42,929 nt of DNA, taken from the NCBI GenBank assembly GCA_027311065.1, contig DAICZP010000031.1, forward strand, positions 1 to 42,929, written 5' to 3'. This document shows, one piece after another, positions 25,374-33,577 of this stretch. Each line of letters begins with the position of its first letter. Position 1 is the first letter of the stretch. The translations under genes were made by a program, and so were the position numbers. The notes under the pieces were generated by a model. The model was not told where the DNA came from. It saw only the letters and a program-made list of their open reading frames with translations, and made no database searches. Source of the DNA: Thiomonas sp. Its GTDB lineage: Bacteria > Pseudomonadota > Gammaproteobacteria > Burkholderiales > Burkholderiaceae_C.

Positions 25374-26618
25374 ATGACTATTAAAAAATATCGCTTGCGC
25401 GGCTGGGGGGCCCGCTTGTCGGCGCGGCTGACGGCTTCCGTGTTCGCGGTGCTCGTCGGCATCCAGCACACCTGCGCGGCAGCGGTCGTGCCCCAAGTGC
25501 ACTACATCGGAGCGGCGTATGCGGGGATGTTCGACTCGATCGCGCAACGCTTTCCCTTCGTCGCCGAGATCGACGGCTTCGGCGCGAAAAATCCCGAACC
25601 CGACCTGTTGACCACGCGCTCACTGGCTTTGCTACGGCAGATCAAGCCTGTTCACTACGCCATCACCGATGCCCCGCTGCCCTCCTCTGCGAGTACCGAT
25701 CAGGCGATCGACTTGACCCTCTTGATCGACCGTGAAACCGTCCTGCAGACGAACTACACCGTGGGCGGGCGAACCATTTACCGCGTCCTGGCGGAGGTAC
25801 GCGCCCAGGCACTGTATTTCGACGTCATCCAGTCAGCCATCGAGCGCGCGCTGCCTTTGAGCGCGGCACAGATCTCCACGTTCGATCATCCGCCTTCCCA
25901 CATCGAGGTGAAACATTGCGTTGAATTGGCGCTATTCGGCCGCGACGGAAACGCCGGGCTTCTGGGTCGCTTTTCCGCACTCGTCGATGCCTCGCCCTAT
26001 CCTCGGGGGGCGACCCGATCGTTCCGGGTCGTAGGTGTCGAAGTGAAGCCGAATGCACGGGCAATGCTTCACGCCCAAGGCGACGGCGCCGAGCGCGTAC
26101 GCGATCTTCAGAACGCGATCGCCGACACTTTTGCCGAAACGTTTTCAGCCGACCAAGGGGTGTCCTTCATTCCATTCGCGTCGGATTACGTCATCGGCAA
26201 CCGCATCGCACTGTCGCTGAGCAATGGGGATCGTTTCAACCTCGCGCTGCCTACCGCTGACTACGCCGTCCATCTCGCATTGCGCGGCGCAAAAAAAGTC
26301 GTGTTCGGACAAAGTGCCGCAGGAACAAGTCTGATCTACGGGACGCTGTTCAACATCCGGCTTTCCGAACCCATCTCGGGAACACGCTACCTCGACGGTG
26401 ATTTCAAGAATGGGGCCGTGGTGAAGGTCCCGGCGACACAGAGCGCTAATACACAGGACGACCAATTCGCCTATGACGACTCGATCCGAGGACTGTTCTC
26501 GCATTTGTCCTCGGCCATCACCACTGGAAACCGGGATTGGGTGACCAAAGCGACATCGGCGCCCGACATCGCACACCAACTTCAAGCCACCAAGGAACTG
26601 TTCCAGTCATGCAGATAA
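25374..26618 (+). CDS. Exported protein of unknown function (gene A)
   Basis: A 414-residue protein with a long basic N-terminus and a hydrophobic stretch (about residues 20-37) ending 'CAAA', which is a likely signal peptide. The mature part is mixed alpha/beta without a family I recognise. 'FIPFASDYVIGNRIALSLSNGDRF' and 'LIYGTLFNIRLSEPISGTRYLDGDF' are the best structured parts; they recall strands of small beta domains in envelope proteins. It is the first of four consecutive genes for exported proteins, the next starting 10 bases before its stop. The ATG has no ribosome-binding site but a promoter stands directly in front. A periplasmic or outer-membrane role is inferred from context only. 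Confidence 0.7.
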   Translation: MTIKKYRLRGWGARLSARLTASVFAVLVGIQHTCAAAVVPQVHYIGAAYAGMFDSIAQRFPFVAEIDGFGAKNPEPDLLTTRSLALLRQIKPVHYAITDAPLPSSASTDQAIDLTLLIDRETVLQTNYTVGGRTIYRVLAEVRAQALYFDVIQSAIERALPLSAAQISTFDHPPSHIEVKHCVELALFGRDGNAGLLGRFSALVDASPYPRGATRSFRVVGVEVKPNARAMLHAQGDGAERVRDLQNAIADTFAETFSADQGVSFIPFASDYVIGNRIALSLSNGDRFNLALPTADYAVHLALRGAKKVVFGQSAAGTSLIYGTLFNIRLSEPISGTRYLDGDFKNGAVVKVPATQSANTQDDQFAYDDSIRGLFSHLSSAITTGNRDWVTKATSAPDIAHQLQATKELFQSCR

Positions 26619-27814
26619 GGCGCGTATTGGTCACCACGGCCACATTTTTCCTGGCGCTCGGCGCGCCTCTGGCACACGCCGACGTTGTCGTGTCGCGCGG
26701 GATGGGAAACGCTCCGTTCACAGGGCGATCGTTTCTCGGGCACGCGGAAATGCAACCCGCTGATGAGCAGGCGGCCATCCAGGCGGCTGAACTCAATGCG
26801 GTGGACATGTACTTCGCCCGCCAAAGTGATGCACAGACCGGAAACTACGAAGCCGTCAAGGCACAGATCGCCTCCAACTTGTCGACCTATGTGCTGAATT
26901 TCGTCATCCTGAACGAACAGAAGACCGATTCGGGGGTCTCGGTCGTCATCAAGGCCAATTTGAACGGCTCGATGCTGAACCGTGCAATCCAGGCCGCATC
27001 GGCAACCTCGCGCACCGCGACCGCGCAGCGCTCCGACCTGCTTTCAATTTTCGTTGCGCGCCAGATCGACGCTGTCAAATCCTTCGATGCGCACGTCTAC
27101 AAGCGTGAAGACCATGACCTGAGTGCAACTGGGGAATCGAAGGCGAGGAGCAATGAGACCGACACGCTCAGCCACGGCGGCCGGCAAGGTCAGTCGATCG
27201 GAGCGAACGCGATCAGCGTCACCAATGAGAAGACCACGCATGAGGGATTGCAAGCTCAGGCCGATGCGCGCGCGCATGTCCACACCACCGCGATTTCGGA
27301 AACCGGCGGCAGCACTGTGCAACGAAGCAGCCAGACGACTTGGCGGCTCTTCCCGAGCGCGGACTTGAACGCCGCGATGACGGCGGTGCTCACGCAGCAA
27401 GGTTACGAAGTCGTTGACGAGGCCTTCGCCGAGGGGCAGTCCAACGGCATGCTCAGCATGAAAACCATCAACGCTGATTACTCGACAGGACAGGATCTCC
27501 AGCCAGTGACGCTCAGCCACATGGAGATCGCGGCCAAGACCCTCGGAATCCGGTACCTCGTTCTCGGCACGATGGACATGGGGCAGACGGGGGTGGACCC
27601 GAACAACGGCAATGTGCGCGTGGGCGTATCCGTGAATGCCAAGGTCTACGACCTCGCCGGGCGATTTCCGCGCCAGGCGGTTGTCGTCGGCCCGGAGCAG
27701 TTCTTCGGCGAAAGCAGTACGGAGCAGACCGCGCAAGTTCAAGCCTTGAAACTCGCCGGCCACGCCGCAGCAACGGAACTGGCCGGCCAAATGCAGCAAA
27801 TCGGCCTGCGGTAA
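26609..27814 (+). CDS. Exported protein with FlgT/CsgG-like C-terminus (gene B)
   Basis: A 401-residue protein. The signal peptide ends 'LAHA' at residue 24. Residues 35-135 ('ADEQAAIQAAELNAVDMYFA', then strands ending 'VVIKANLNGSMLNRAI') resemble the FlgT N-terminal domain. The middle (about 160-245) is Gln/Ser/Thr/His-rich and probably disordered. The C-terminal part has the CsgG/FlgT outline: 'LTQQGYEVVDEAF', 'AAKTLGIRYLVLGTMDMGQT', 'VRVGVSVNAKVYDLAGRFPR'. The ATG at 26609 overlaps the end of gene A; the frame is open from 26537, but the signal fixes the start. Related domains in FlgT and CsgG sit at the outer membrane. Function is inferred. Confidence 0.75.
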   Translation: MQIRRVLVTTATFFLALGAPLAHADVVVSRGMGNAPFTGRSFLGHAEMQPADEQAAIQAAELNAVDMYFARQSDAQTGNYEAVKAQIASNLSTYVLNFVILNEQKTDSGVSVVIKANLNGSMLNRAIQAASATSRTATAQRSDLLSIFVARQIDAVKSFDAHVYKREDHDLSATGESKARSNETDTLSHGGRQGQSIGANAISVTNEKTTHEGLQAQADARAHVHTTAISETGGSTVQRSSQTTWRLFPSADLNAAMTAVLTQQGYEVVDEAFAEGQSNGMLSMKTINADYSTGQDLQPVTLSHMEIAAKTLGIRYLVLGTMDMGQTGVDPNNGNVRVGVSVNAKVYDLAGRFPRQAVVVGPEQFFGESSTEQTAQVQALKLAGHAAATELAGQMQQIGLR

Positions 27815-27865
27815 CAGGCTGTTGAAGCCCTTTCACATTACCCATCACCTCCTAGAGTCCTTCCA

Positions 27866-28525
27866 ATGCGAAAACACCTCAGCCTCGCCGCGATTGTCAT
27901 TTCGACCATGGCCGTGACGGCGCCAAGCCACGCCTTCTCACTTGGTAATCTTGCCGGCGCCATCCCGGGCGCGAGGCCCCAGAGCGAAGGTGCGGATCCA
28001 GGCGCAACGCAGGCGCGAACCCTTGCCGACTACGTCGCCGGGAGCCAGTTGGTGGTTGCCGCCAATATCAAGATGGCACAAGCTTTGAAACTCGACGGAG
28101 AAGTGTCCAAATTGCAGGCAACTGCCGATGCACTGAAGGCAGGAACGTCCGAAGGCTCGCTCAAGCAGGCCGACGTGACCGTCAGTGACTCCACGAAAAA
28201 TATTGTCGACAAGCTCAAAAGCAACCCAGTGCTGGATCAGGAATCAAAAGCCACCTTCGCCGCGGGGCTCGCACAGTTGGCGACCGGTGCGGTCGCGTAT
28301 TCGAAGACAGGGCAGGATCTCGCGGCTGGCCAGTCAGCGTTGCAGAGCGCATCGCCCGTCCAGCTTCTGCAGCTTGGCCAACTCGCGTATATCGCCAAGA
28401 CCTTTCCCACGAATGCCAAAAGCTTCTCGACGGCATTGAGCGCGGGAATCCAGTTTGCGCGCGGACAGAACATCCCGGTCCCTGCGAACGCGGCCGACGC
28501 GACATCCGCACTCGGAGCCTTCTGA
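27866..28525 (+). CDS. Small exported helical protein (gene C)
   Basis: A 219-residue protein with a signal peptide ending 'PSHA' at residue 23. The mature part is Ala/Ser/Leu/Lys-rich and mostly helical, with 'LADYVAGSQLVVAANIKMAQ' and 'ATFAAGLAQLATGAVAYS'. No family is recognised. It lies 51 bases after gene B, and its TGA shares one base with the ATG of gene D. It could be a periplasmic partner or substrate of the CsgG-like lipoprotein, but there is no direct sign. No good ribosome-binding site is seen. Confidence 0.7.
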   Translation: MRKHLSLAAIVISTMAVTAPSHAFSLGNLAGAIPGARPQSEGADPGATQARTLADYVAGSQLVVAANIKMAQALKLDGEVSKLQATADALKAGTSEGSLKQADVTVSDSTKNIVDKLKSNPVLDQESKATFAAGLAQLATGAVAYSKTGQDLAAGQSALQSASPVQLLQLGQLAYIAKTFPTNAKSFSTALSAGIQFARGQNIPVPANAADATSALGAF

Positions 28526-30084
28526 TGCGGGAGCGCGCCAAATTGCCAAATTCGCTCGGATTGGCGGCGGTCGCCGTCGCGGCGGTGGCCTCCCTCGCGG
28601 CCTGCTCCCGACACGCGAGCTCGCCCTCTGGAGGCGCAGCGTCGTCACCGGCTGTCGCGGCAATGCCCGACACCGGACACGTCACGGCGTTGAAGATATC
28701 GACACAGGGATCCGGCTCCAGTGAGGAACAGGCCCTGCTCGAAGCCCTGAAGTCGGCGGTCATGCAGGTCAACGGAACCACGATCAGCGTTGCGGACTTA
28801 TCGGTGAAGGGTGATGCGCAGGAACACCTTCAAGCACACGACTCCAACGGAGACTCGGCCCGTTTCGACGCTTACCTGCATTCGGAGGACTTCGTTCACG
28901 CCGTCGCAGCGCAATCCGGGGGCGTCATCGATCACTTCACCATCACCAAGGTCGACAAGCCCAGATTTCTGAGCAAGCAGTACACCGTTGCGGTCGACGC
29001 ATTCATCAACCAGTTTCACGCGGCCAAGGGCTCCGCGAAAAAACTGAAAATCGTGGTGGCTCCCGTACGCGTGCCGCAAGCGAGCTACGACATTGGCGGT
29101 GTGCAGGTTTCCGGGGCAACATTGTCGTCCGAGCTCACGCGGAGGATGACCACCGCGCTTGTCCAAAGCGGCCGTTTCGATGTCCTGGATCGGGCCTCGG
29201 ATCCCGCGGTGGCGAAGGAACTGGAATTGATCGGTTCTGGCGGAACGGACCGCGTCAATCTGGCGCGCCTCAACCAGACAATTCCAGCGGATGTCGTCCT
29301 TGCTTCGAGCATCGACACGCTTGGCTATTCGCGTCACAGCCAAACACTCGTGATCTCCGACCGCCCCTTGGTGAGTTATGACGGGCGATGGGCTTTCTCG
29401 GACAAGATCATCAATGTCACGACCAGCGAATTGATGTCGAGCGGCCAGTTCGACGGCCAGTTTCCGGCTGTGGCGCCAACCACGATGCCGGTCACGGTCG
29501 ATGGCGCGCGCCTTCTGGCATCCGCCGAGGAGCAGATTGCGCACGATGCCGTGGCTCAGGCCATTCGCGAAATCTATCCCGTGACCGTGGTTTCAATCCA
29601 GGGTACGACGGTGATTCTCAGTCAGGGCGGCGCATCGGTTCACGCTGGTGCTGACTACACGCTGATGAAGGCAGGGCAATTGATCAAGGACCCCCAAACG
29701 GGCGAAACCATCGGTCACGCAAAGACGCCCGTGGGCGTCATCCAGATTGATCGCGTGGACGACAAGCTTTCCTACGGTCATCTGGTCAGCGGCAACCCTG
29801 CCACGCTCGCGACCGACGGCTCTGTCCGCCTGGGCGAACAGGTCGCACCTGAAACGTCCGGGGCGGCTGCGCCGGCATCGGCACCTCCCGCGCCGGTCGC
29901 GGCGTCGGGCCCGGGCGATCACCAAGCGCGAGCGCCATCCGCCAATGCCTCTCCATCAGAGGCCGGCGTCGCGACACCCCCTCGGCCGACTGCCACTCGG
30001 CGGAATAAACCCGCCCCGAAGAGGGTCGCTGCCCCGGACGCCACCCGGACTGCTCAACCCGCAGGCACGGATCCAAACTGGTAG
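28525..30084 (+). CDS. CsgG/FlgT-like outer-membrane lipoprotein (gene D)
   Basis: A 519-residue lipoprotein: the signal ends 'SLAAC' with Cys27 as the lipid site. Residues 50-165 look like the FlgT N-terminal domain ('STQGSGSSEEQALLEALKSA', then strands 'FTITKVDKP' and 'YTVAVDAFI'). Residues 168-335 have the CsgG outline: 'KLKIVVAPVRVP', 'LTRRMTTALVQSGRFDVLDR', 'ADVVLASSIDTLGYS'. Residues 345-430 form a small beta domain ('DYTLMKAGQLIKDPQTGETI') as in FlgT. The last 80 residues are Pro/Ala-rich and basic, perhaps binding the wall. CsgG is a secretion pore; FlgT strengthens the flagellar basal body; either type of role is possible. The assignment to family is by eye. Confidence 0.75.
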   Translation: MRERAKLPNSLGLAAVAVAAVASLAACSRHASSPSGGAASSPAVAAMPDTGHVTALKISTQGSGSSEEQALLEALKSAVMQVNGTTISVADLSVKGDAQEHLQAHDSNGDSARFDAYLHSEDFVHAVAAQSGGVIDHFTITKVDKPRFLSKQYTVAVDAFINQFHAAKGSAKKLKIVVAPVRVPQASYDIGGVQVSGATLSSELTRRMTTALVQSGRFDVLDRASDPAVAKELELIGSGGTDRVNLARLNQTIPADVVLASSIDTLGYSRHSQTLVISDRPLVSYDGRWAFSDKIINVTTSELMSSGQFDGQFPAVAPTTMPVTVDGARLLASAEEQIAHDAVAQAIREIYPVTVVSIQGTTVILSQGGASVHAGADYTLMKAGQLIKDPQTGETIGHAKTPVGVIQIDRVDDKLSYGHLVSGNPATLATDGSVRLGEQVAPETSGAAAPASAPPAPVAASGPGDHQARAPSANASPSEAGVATPPRPTATRRNKPAPKRVAAPDATRTAQPAGTDPNW

Positions 30085-30133
30085 CAAACCAGGCGGGCGG
30101 GCGGGAACCCCGGCCCACCCGCCAATCCGGGCA

Positions 30134-31096
30134 TCAGAAGCTCATTGCAGACACAATGGCCTTGCATTGCGCCGTGACCGGACGGAACTGCCTGGTTCCG
30201 TTGTGCGCGTCGGCCACGGCATTGAGTTGGCACGTCGTCGGAGCCAAAACGTGCGCTGTTTCGTTTTGAGGGATGGTGCCCGAATAGCGCACAGTGACCG
30301 TCATTGGGACGTGCGGCGCGAAACGGACGTCGACGATGTGCCCGGTGATGGAAACCTTCGAAGGAACCCCGGTCCCCTCATCGTCGCCCCCTGTCGGAAC
30401 ATCCCCCACCAATTTCAACGATCGGCCATCGAACGCGAGCAAGGGGACCCACACCGCCATATAGCCTTGGTTGGTCATGCCTTGCTCGCCTGCTCCGAGG
30501 ACCACGGCGCCATCATTGCGGGCGAGGATGTCGAACGGCGCGCCTGGATAGCCGACGAGCATGCCCGCCGTTCCGTCGCTCGCCACGTTGAAGGCCCTGC
30601 CCGCGAGCGTCCAATGATTTCCTCCCTGACCGACCACATACCAGGCCGCGGATATCCAGGCCGAAGACACCACCCCCGGCGGGCCGTCATCGCTGCCTGG
30701 GTCGATCTCATAGCCTTGCACGGTCGCCAGATGGTAGGTCCGTCCATTCAACGTCACCGTCGCGGCAAGCCAGGGCTGCACCGCCTGCAGATTCGGCGCG
30801 TCGGAACCTGGACGGACAGGCACCCGGACCCGTTCCCGCGCGCCGGCATGGGTTGCCGTCGCACCGAAGAGGTCACGCATCACCTGTGAGCGGCCCGGTG
30901 GCCTCGGCAGTGCCGTCTGCTGTCCCCGTGTCGCCACACCGGACGCGGTGGGCGCGCCCACGGCCCCCTGGATCACGCGAAGCACCTGATCCAGCGGCGA
31001 AACGGACTGGGCCTGTGCGGCCGCGGCGCCGCAGACAAACGCGCAGGCGAGCGCAAATGCAAATACCAATGATCGCGGCTTGCTGGGAATGGGCAT
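30134..31096 (-). CDS. Exported protein of unknown function (gene E)
   Basis: A 320-residue protein with a clear signal peptide (about residues 1-29, ending 'AAAQAQ'). The mature part is beta-rich and Gly/Val/Thr-rich: 'ATVTLNGRTYHLATVQGYEI', 'GMLVGYPGAPFDILARNDG', 'VTVRYSGTIPQNE'. Two cysteines near the C-terminus may form a disulfide. No family is recognised. It starts 36 bases after the PrsW-like gene on the same strand, so they are probably co-transcribed, and it is convergent with gene D after about 50 bases. The location suggests that it belongs to the same envelope system. Confidence 0.7.
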   Translation of the reverse strand: MPIPSKPRSLVFAFALACAFVCGAAAAQAQSVSPLDQVLRVIQGAVGAPTASGVATRGQQTALPRPPGRSQVMRDLFGATATHAGARERVRVPVRPGSDAPNLQAVQPWLAATVTLNGRTYHLATVQGYEIDPGSDDGPPGVVSSAWISAAWYVVGQGGNHWTLAGRAFNVASDGTAGMLVGYPGAPFDILARNDGAVVLGAGEQGMTNQGYMAVWVPLLAFDGRSLKLVGDVPTGGDDEGTGVPSKVSITGHIVDVRFAPHVPMTVTVRYSGTIPQNETAHVLAPTTCQLNAVADAHNGTRQFRPVTAQCKAIVSAMSF

Positions 31097-31132
31097 GATC
31101 GATGGATCGCGGTTGGACCGGGAATCTTTGAA

Positions 31133-32176
31133 TCAATGTTTGATCGGTGTGGCACCAGACGACGCGCACTCGCTCGCGATGTCGCGCAGGCCGGTTTGTA
31201 CCAGGCTCAGTACGACCACCCATGCGATGAAGCCAAGCACCAGGTACTTGATGAAGAACGGCCCCCCCTCCCCGAAGTCCCAGACGGCGTGTAGCGCGAC
31301 GGGGATCGCGAACATCCGCAGAAACCGCGGATGCTTGACGGTCTCGAGGAAACCCGACGTCTCCCGCCGAGCGGCCCAATAGGCGGCTGCGGCGATGGCG
31401 CTCCACGGAATATGGCCGAGCGGCGATAGCAAGCCTCGCGTCGTGATGTTGTCCAGCATCGCGTCGTCGCTGACATTCAATCCAATTCGAAGCGCGTAGC
31501 CTGCGGACTCGAAGGCGGCGAATCCGGCGCCGATGGCGGCACCCAGCAAAAGCCAGTTCAATCGGAAGCGATAGCGCTCGACTGGCACCAGCCGCAACGC
31601 GAGCAATAACGCGGCAAGTTTGCCGACCTCCTCGACGACCCCGGCCGCAGAGTCCCCAAGGATTCCCAGCAGTGGGGTCACGTCGTAGAGGAAAAGACTG
31701 AGCAGCAGCGATGTCGCACCTCCAATGGCGAGCAACTGCACTGTGCGAAACAGGCTCAGATTGCGGGGCGTATTGAGTTCGAAGAACAACACAAGGGTCG
31801 TCAGGGGGACCGCGAAGGAACCGACCATGATCAAACCTGGAATGACGTTCACGTTCGCGTACATCTGCCACGCTTCGCGAAAGACGCCATAGGTCAACAA
31901 GGTACCAAGCAGGACGCGGAAGAACAGCCAGGGGCTCGGTAGCTCCGCCATCGACGCCGACAATGGCGGCGTCGTGCCGGGGGCGCCGACCGACAGGAGC
32001 GCCTCCGCGCCGTCCGCGCTGTGCCGCCGAAATATTTCGCGAAAGAAACGTCGCGCGGAAAACCCCTCAATCTTTTCGAGACCCAATCGATCGGTGATCA
32101 TGTCGGACGCGCTTTGCGCAGTCGCGCCAATCGTCTGGGCGGGGGCCGGGTCAGGAGCGTTGGTGTAGTCTTGCAT
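31133..32176 (-). CDS. PrsW-family intramembrane metalloprotease
   Basis: A 347-residue membrane protein (365 if the GTG at 32230 is used). The first 85 residues are soluble. About seven hydrophobic helices follow. The PrsW signatures are present: 'GVVEEVGKLAALL' with the two glutamates at about residue 180, 'GAAIGAGFAAFESAGYALR' with the next conserved segment, and 'PVALHAVWDFG' with the His near residue 298. PrsW of Bacillus cleaves an anti-sigma factor in the membrane; in other bacteria the targets are mostly unknown. It precedes exported protein E on the same strand. An anti-sigma factor gene is not seen nearby, so the substrate is open. Confidence 0.85.
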   Translation of the reverse strand: MQDYTNAPDPAPAQTIGATAQSASDMITDRLGLEKIEGFSARRFFREIFRRHSADGAEALLSVGAPGTTPPLSASMAELPSPWLFFRVLLGTLLTYGVFREAWQMYANVNVIPGLIMVGSFAVPLTTLVLFFELNTPRNLSLFRTVQLLAIGGATSLLLSLFLYDVTPLLGILGDSAAGVVEEVGKLAALLLALRLVPVERYRFRLNWLLLGAAIGAGFAAFESAGYALRIGLNVSDDAMLDNITTRGLLSPLGHIPWSAIAAAAYWAARRETSGFLETVKHPRFLRMFAIPVALHAVWDFGEGGPFFIKYLVLGFIAWVVVLSLVQTGLRDIASECASSGATPIKH

Positions 32177-32716
32177 GGGCGCGCACGGTAGGCTGATGGC
32201 CAAAAGCGACGCTACCTGACCGACCGTCACCCATTCTTGCGGGCTTGACGGCTTCGCTGGATTTATTGGTCACTTTGGCTATCATATTACCATACCGAAA
32301 CAGCCCCGGCAAGACTGCTGCGCCACGCTGGCCGCCACCGTGGCCAAGCGCCAGTGAAACCGACGGCGATACGACGATCAGAAGTCCGCCGCGGGGTCGT
32401 CCTGCTCGAGCCGATCGAGTGCTTCCCAGAATTGCGTATCGCGCTCCGGCACCCGTGGAGATACCAACCCGGCCACGCCTGAACGCAGGCGGCCTTGCGG
32501 CCCCTTCAGCGATGGCCGGGATGTCGCAGCACCATCCTGGCTCGAGGAGGCTCCGTCATCGCCTTGCGCACGTTTGAAAAGGGCTTGCATGGTGGGTCAA
32601 TCCTGGGCTGTCGTGGAAGTCGCGCGTCGTGTCGAACAGGCCGTTGAAATACTGGCGCGCCACGCCGTGATCGGCGAGGATGTGGAGCAGCGACGACCCA
32701 CGGTGAGAGGCGAGAG
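32177..32716. other. Region between PrsW-like gene and IS fragment
   Basis: About 540 bases without a firm gene. An AT-rich patch at 32260-32300 is likely to hold the promoter of the PrsW-like gene, but no hexamer pair can be called. A 70-codon frame on the minus strand (32378-32590, ATG) gives a hydrophilic product ending 'QFWEALDRLEQDDPAADF'; it has no known family and no other support. The last 120 bases before the transposase start have mixed weak frames and may be IS-end or older remnant DNA. Confidence 0.4.
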
Positions 32717-32996
32717 ATGCGAGGAGCGGACGCGTACAACGAGGCGTTGTTCAGCACGGTGAAGCTGGAGGAGTTTGTTTCTCAAACGCACCCGCTGCGC
32801 CCGATCCGCAAGTGGCTCAACGAGGCGCTGGACAAGATGGACGCGAAGTTCTCGACGATGTACGAGGCCGACGTCAAGGGCGGGCGTCCGGGCATCGCGC
32901 CAGAGAAGCTCATGCGCGCGATGCTGCTGCAGCTGCTGCTGTACAGCGTGCGCAGCGAGCGCCAGCTCGTGGAGCAGATCTCCTACAACCTGTTAG
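32717..32996 (+). pseudogene. IS5-family transposase fragment
   Basis: The first 93 codons match the N-terminus of IS5-type transposases: 'MRGADAYNEALFSTVKLEEF', 'HPLRPIRKWLNEAL', 'KGGRPGIAPEKLMRAMLLQL', 'SERQLVEQISYNLL'. In intact relatives the next segment is 'FRWFVGL' and then the DDE catalytic part. Here the similarity stops at about 32996 and the frame continues with unrelated sequence to a stop at 33077-33079. The catalytic core is missing, so it cannot be active. It is probably a cut end of an IS next to the hipBA promoter. Confidence 0.85.
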
Positions 32997-33101
32997 GGGT
33001 TCGAAAGACGTCGAAAGTACACCGGGTGAACGATGAGTCTCCAGTCGGGAACGTCATCACGCGGCCATGCAATCCTTGAGGACTGCCTTGCCCTCTAAAA
33101 G

Positions 33102-33272
33102 TTCCTGCGCTCACAGGAAGATTGAGCATTTCTGCATCCTTCCCCTCGGAAATTCCTGCTAACGTGGGAATTCCAACACTCAGGACCCCTTCAGCCTTAT
33201 TTTTTCCTGGCTTCGTAGGAATGTTGTTGCATCATGAACCTGAGTGATGCATAATTCCTAAGAAGGTAGGAA
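33102..33272 (+). promoter_or_regulatory. Four-site HipB operator array
   Basis: TTCCT-N8-AGGAA is found at 33102-33119, 33204-33221 and 33255-33272, and TTCCT-N8-GGGAA at 33153-33170. The starts are exactly 51 bp apart each time. The DNA between the sites differs, so this is not a tandem duplication. In E. coli HipB binds four operators of the form TATCC-N8-GGATA upstream of hipBA; the N8 layout is the same here, with a different half-site. The last site covers the start of transcription and the ribosome-binding site of hipB. Confidence 0.85.
33227..33255 (+). promoter_or_regulatory. hipBA promoter
   Basis: TTGCAT (33227-33232) and CATAAT (33250-33255) are separated by 17 bases. The promoter fills the gap between the third and fourth operator; the last base of the -10 is the first base of operator four. 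Transcription would start near 33262 inside that operator. Repression by HipB is thus expected. Confidence 0.7.
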
Positions 33273-33277
33273 CGCTC

Positions 33278-33577
33278 ATGTACATCCCGCTCACGTCCGT
33301 GCTTGAGGCCGGCATTGCAATTCGAACGTTGCGCAAGCGCGCGGGCATTCGCATCGACGACTTCGCCATGACCGCGGGCGTGAGCAAGCAGTTCATGACC
33401 GACCTAGAGAATGGCAAGGCGACCGTGCAAATGGGCAAGGTCCTGCAGATGCTGCAGCGCCTTGGCCTCAAAGTAGGCCTGGAGCTACCACCGGCTGCCG
33501 TCTCGGCCTTTCAGCTGGAGCTGAACAAGTCCCGAGCGCGCCGCGCAACGTCTTTGGGGAGCGACACCGATGTCTGA
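33278..33577 (+). CDS. hipB: HipB-like antitoxin, XRE family regulator
   Basis: A 99-residue protein with one Cro/C1-type helix-turn-helix (about residues 10-68): 'AIRTLRKRAGIRIDDFAMTA', 'GVSKQFMTDLENGKATVQM', 'LQMLQRLGLKVGLEL'. The tail is basic and short. AGGAA at 33268-33272, five bases before the ATG, acts as ribosome-binding site and is also half of operator four. HipB represses its own operon and blocks HipA. The stop overlaps the ATG of hipA by 8 bases, as is usual for this pair. Confidence 0.92.
   Translation: MYIPLTSVLEAGIAIRTLRKRAGIRIDDFAMTAGVSKQFMTDLENGKATVQMGKVLQMLQRLGLKVGLELPPAAVSAFQLELNKSRARRATSLGSDTDV

Noticed and set aside
29747-30889. A plus-strand open frame of about 380 codons
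   Set aside because: It overlaps the end of the CsgG-like gene and runs antisense to exported protein E, whose signal peptide and composition are convincing.
33102-33272. CRISPR array
   Set aside because: Regular spacing of palindromes recalls a CRISPR, but the repeated unit is only an 18-bp palindrome with a variable centre, it has four copies, and it lies on a toxin-antitoxin promoter; no cas gene is present.
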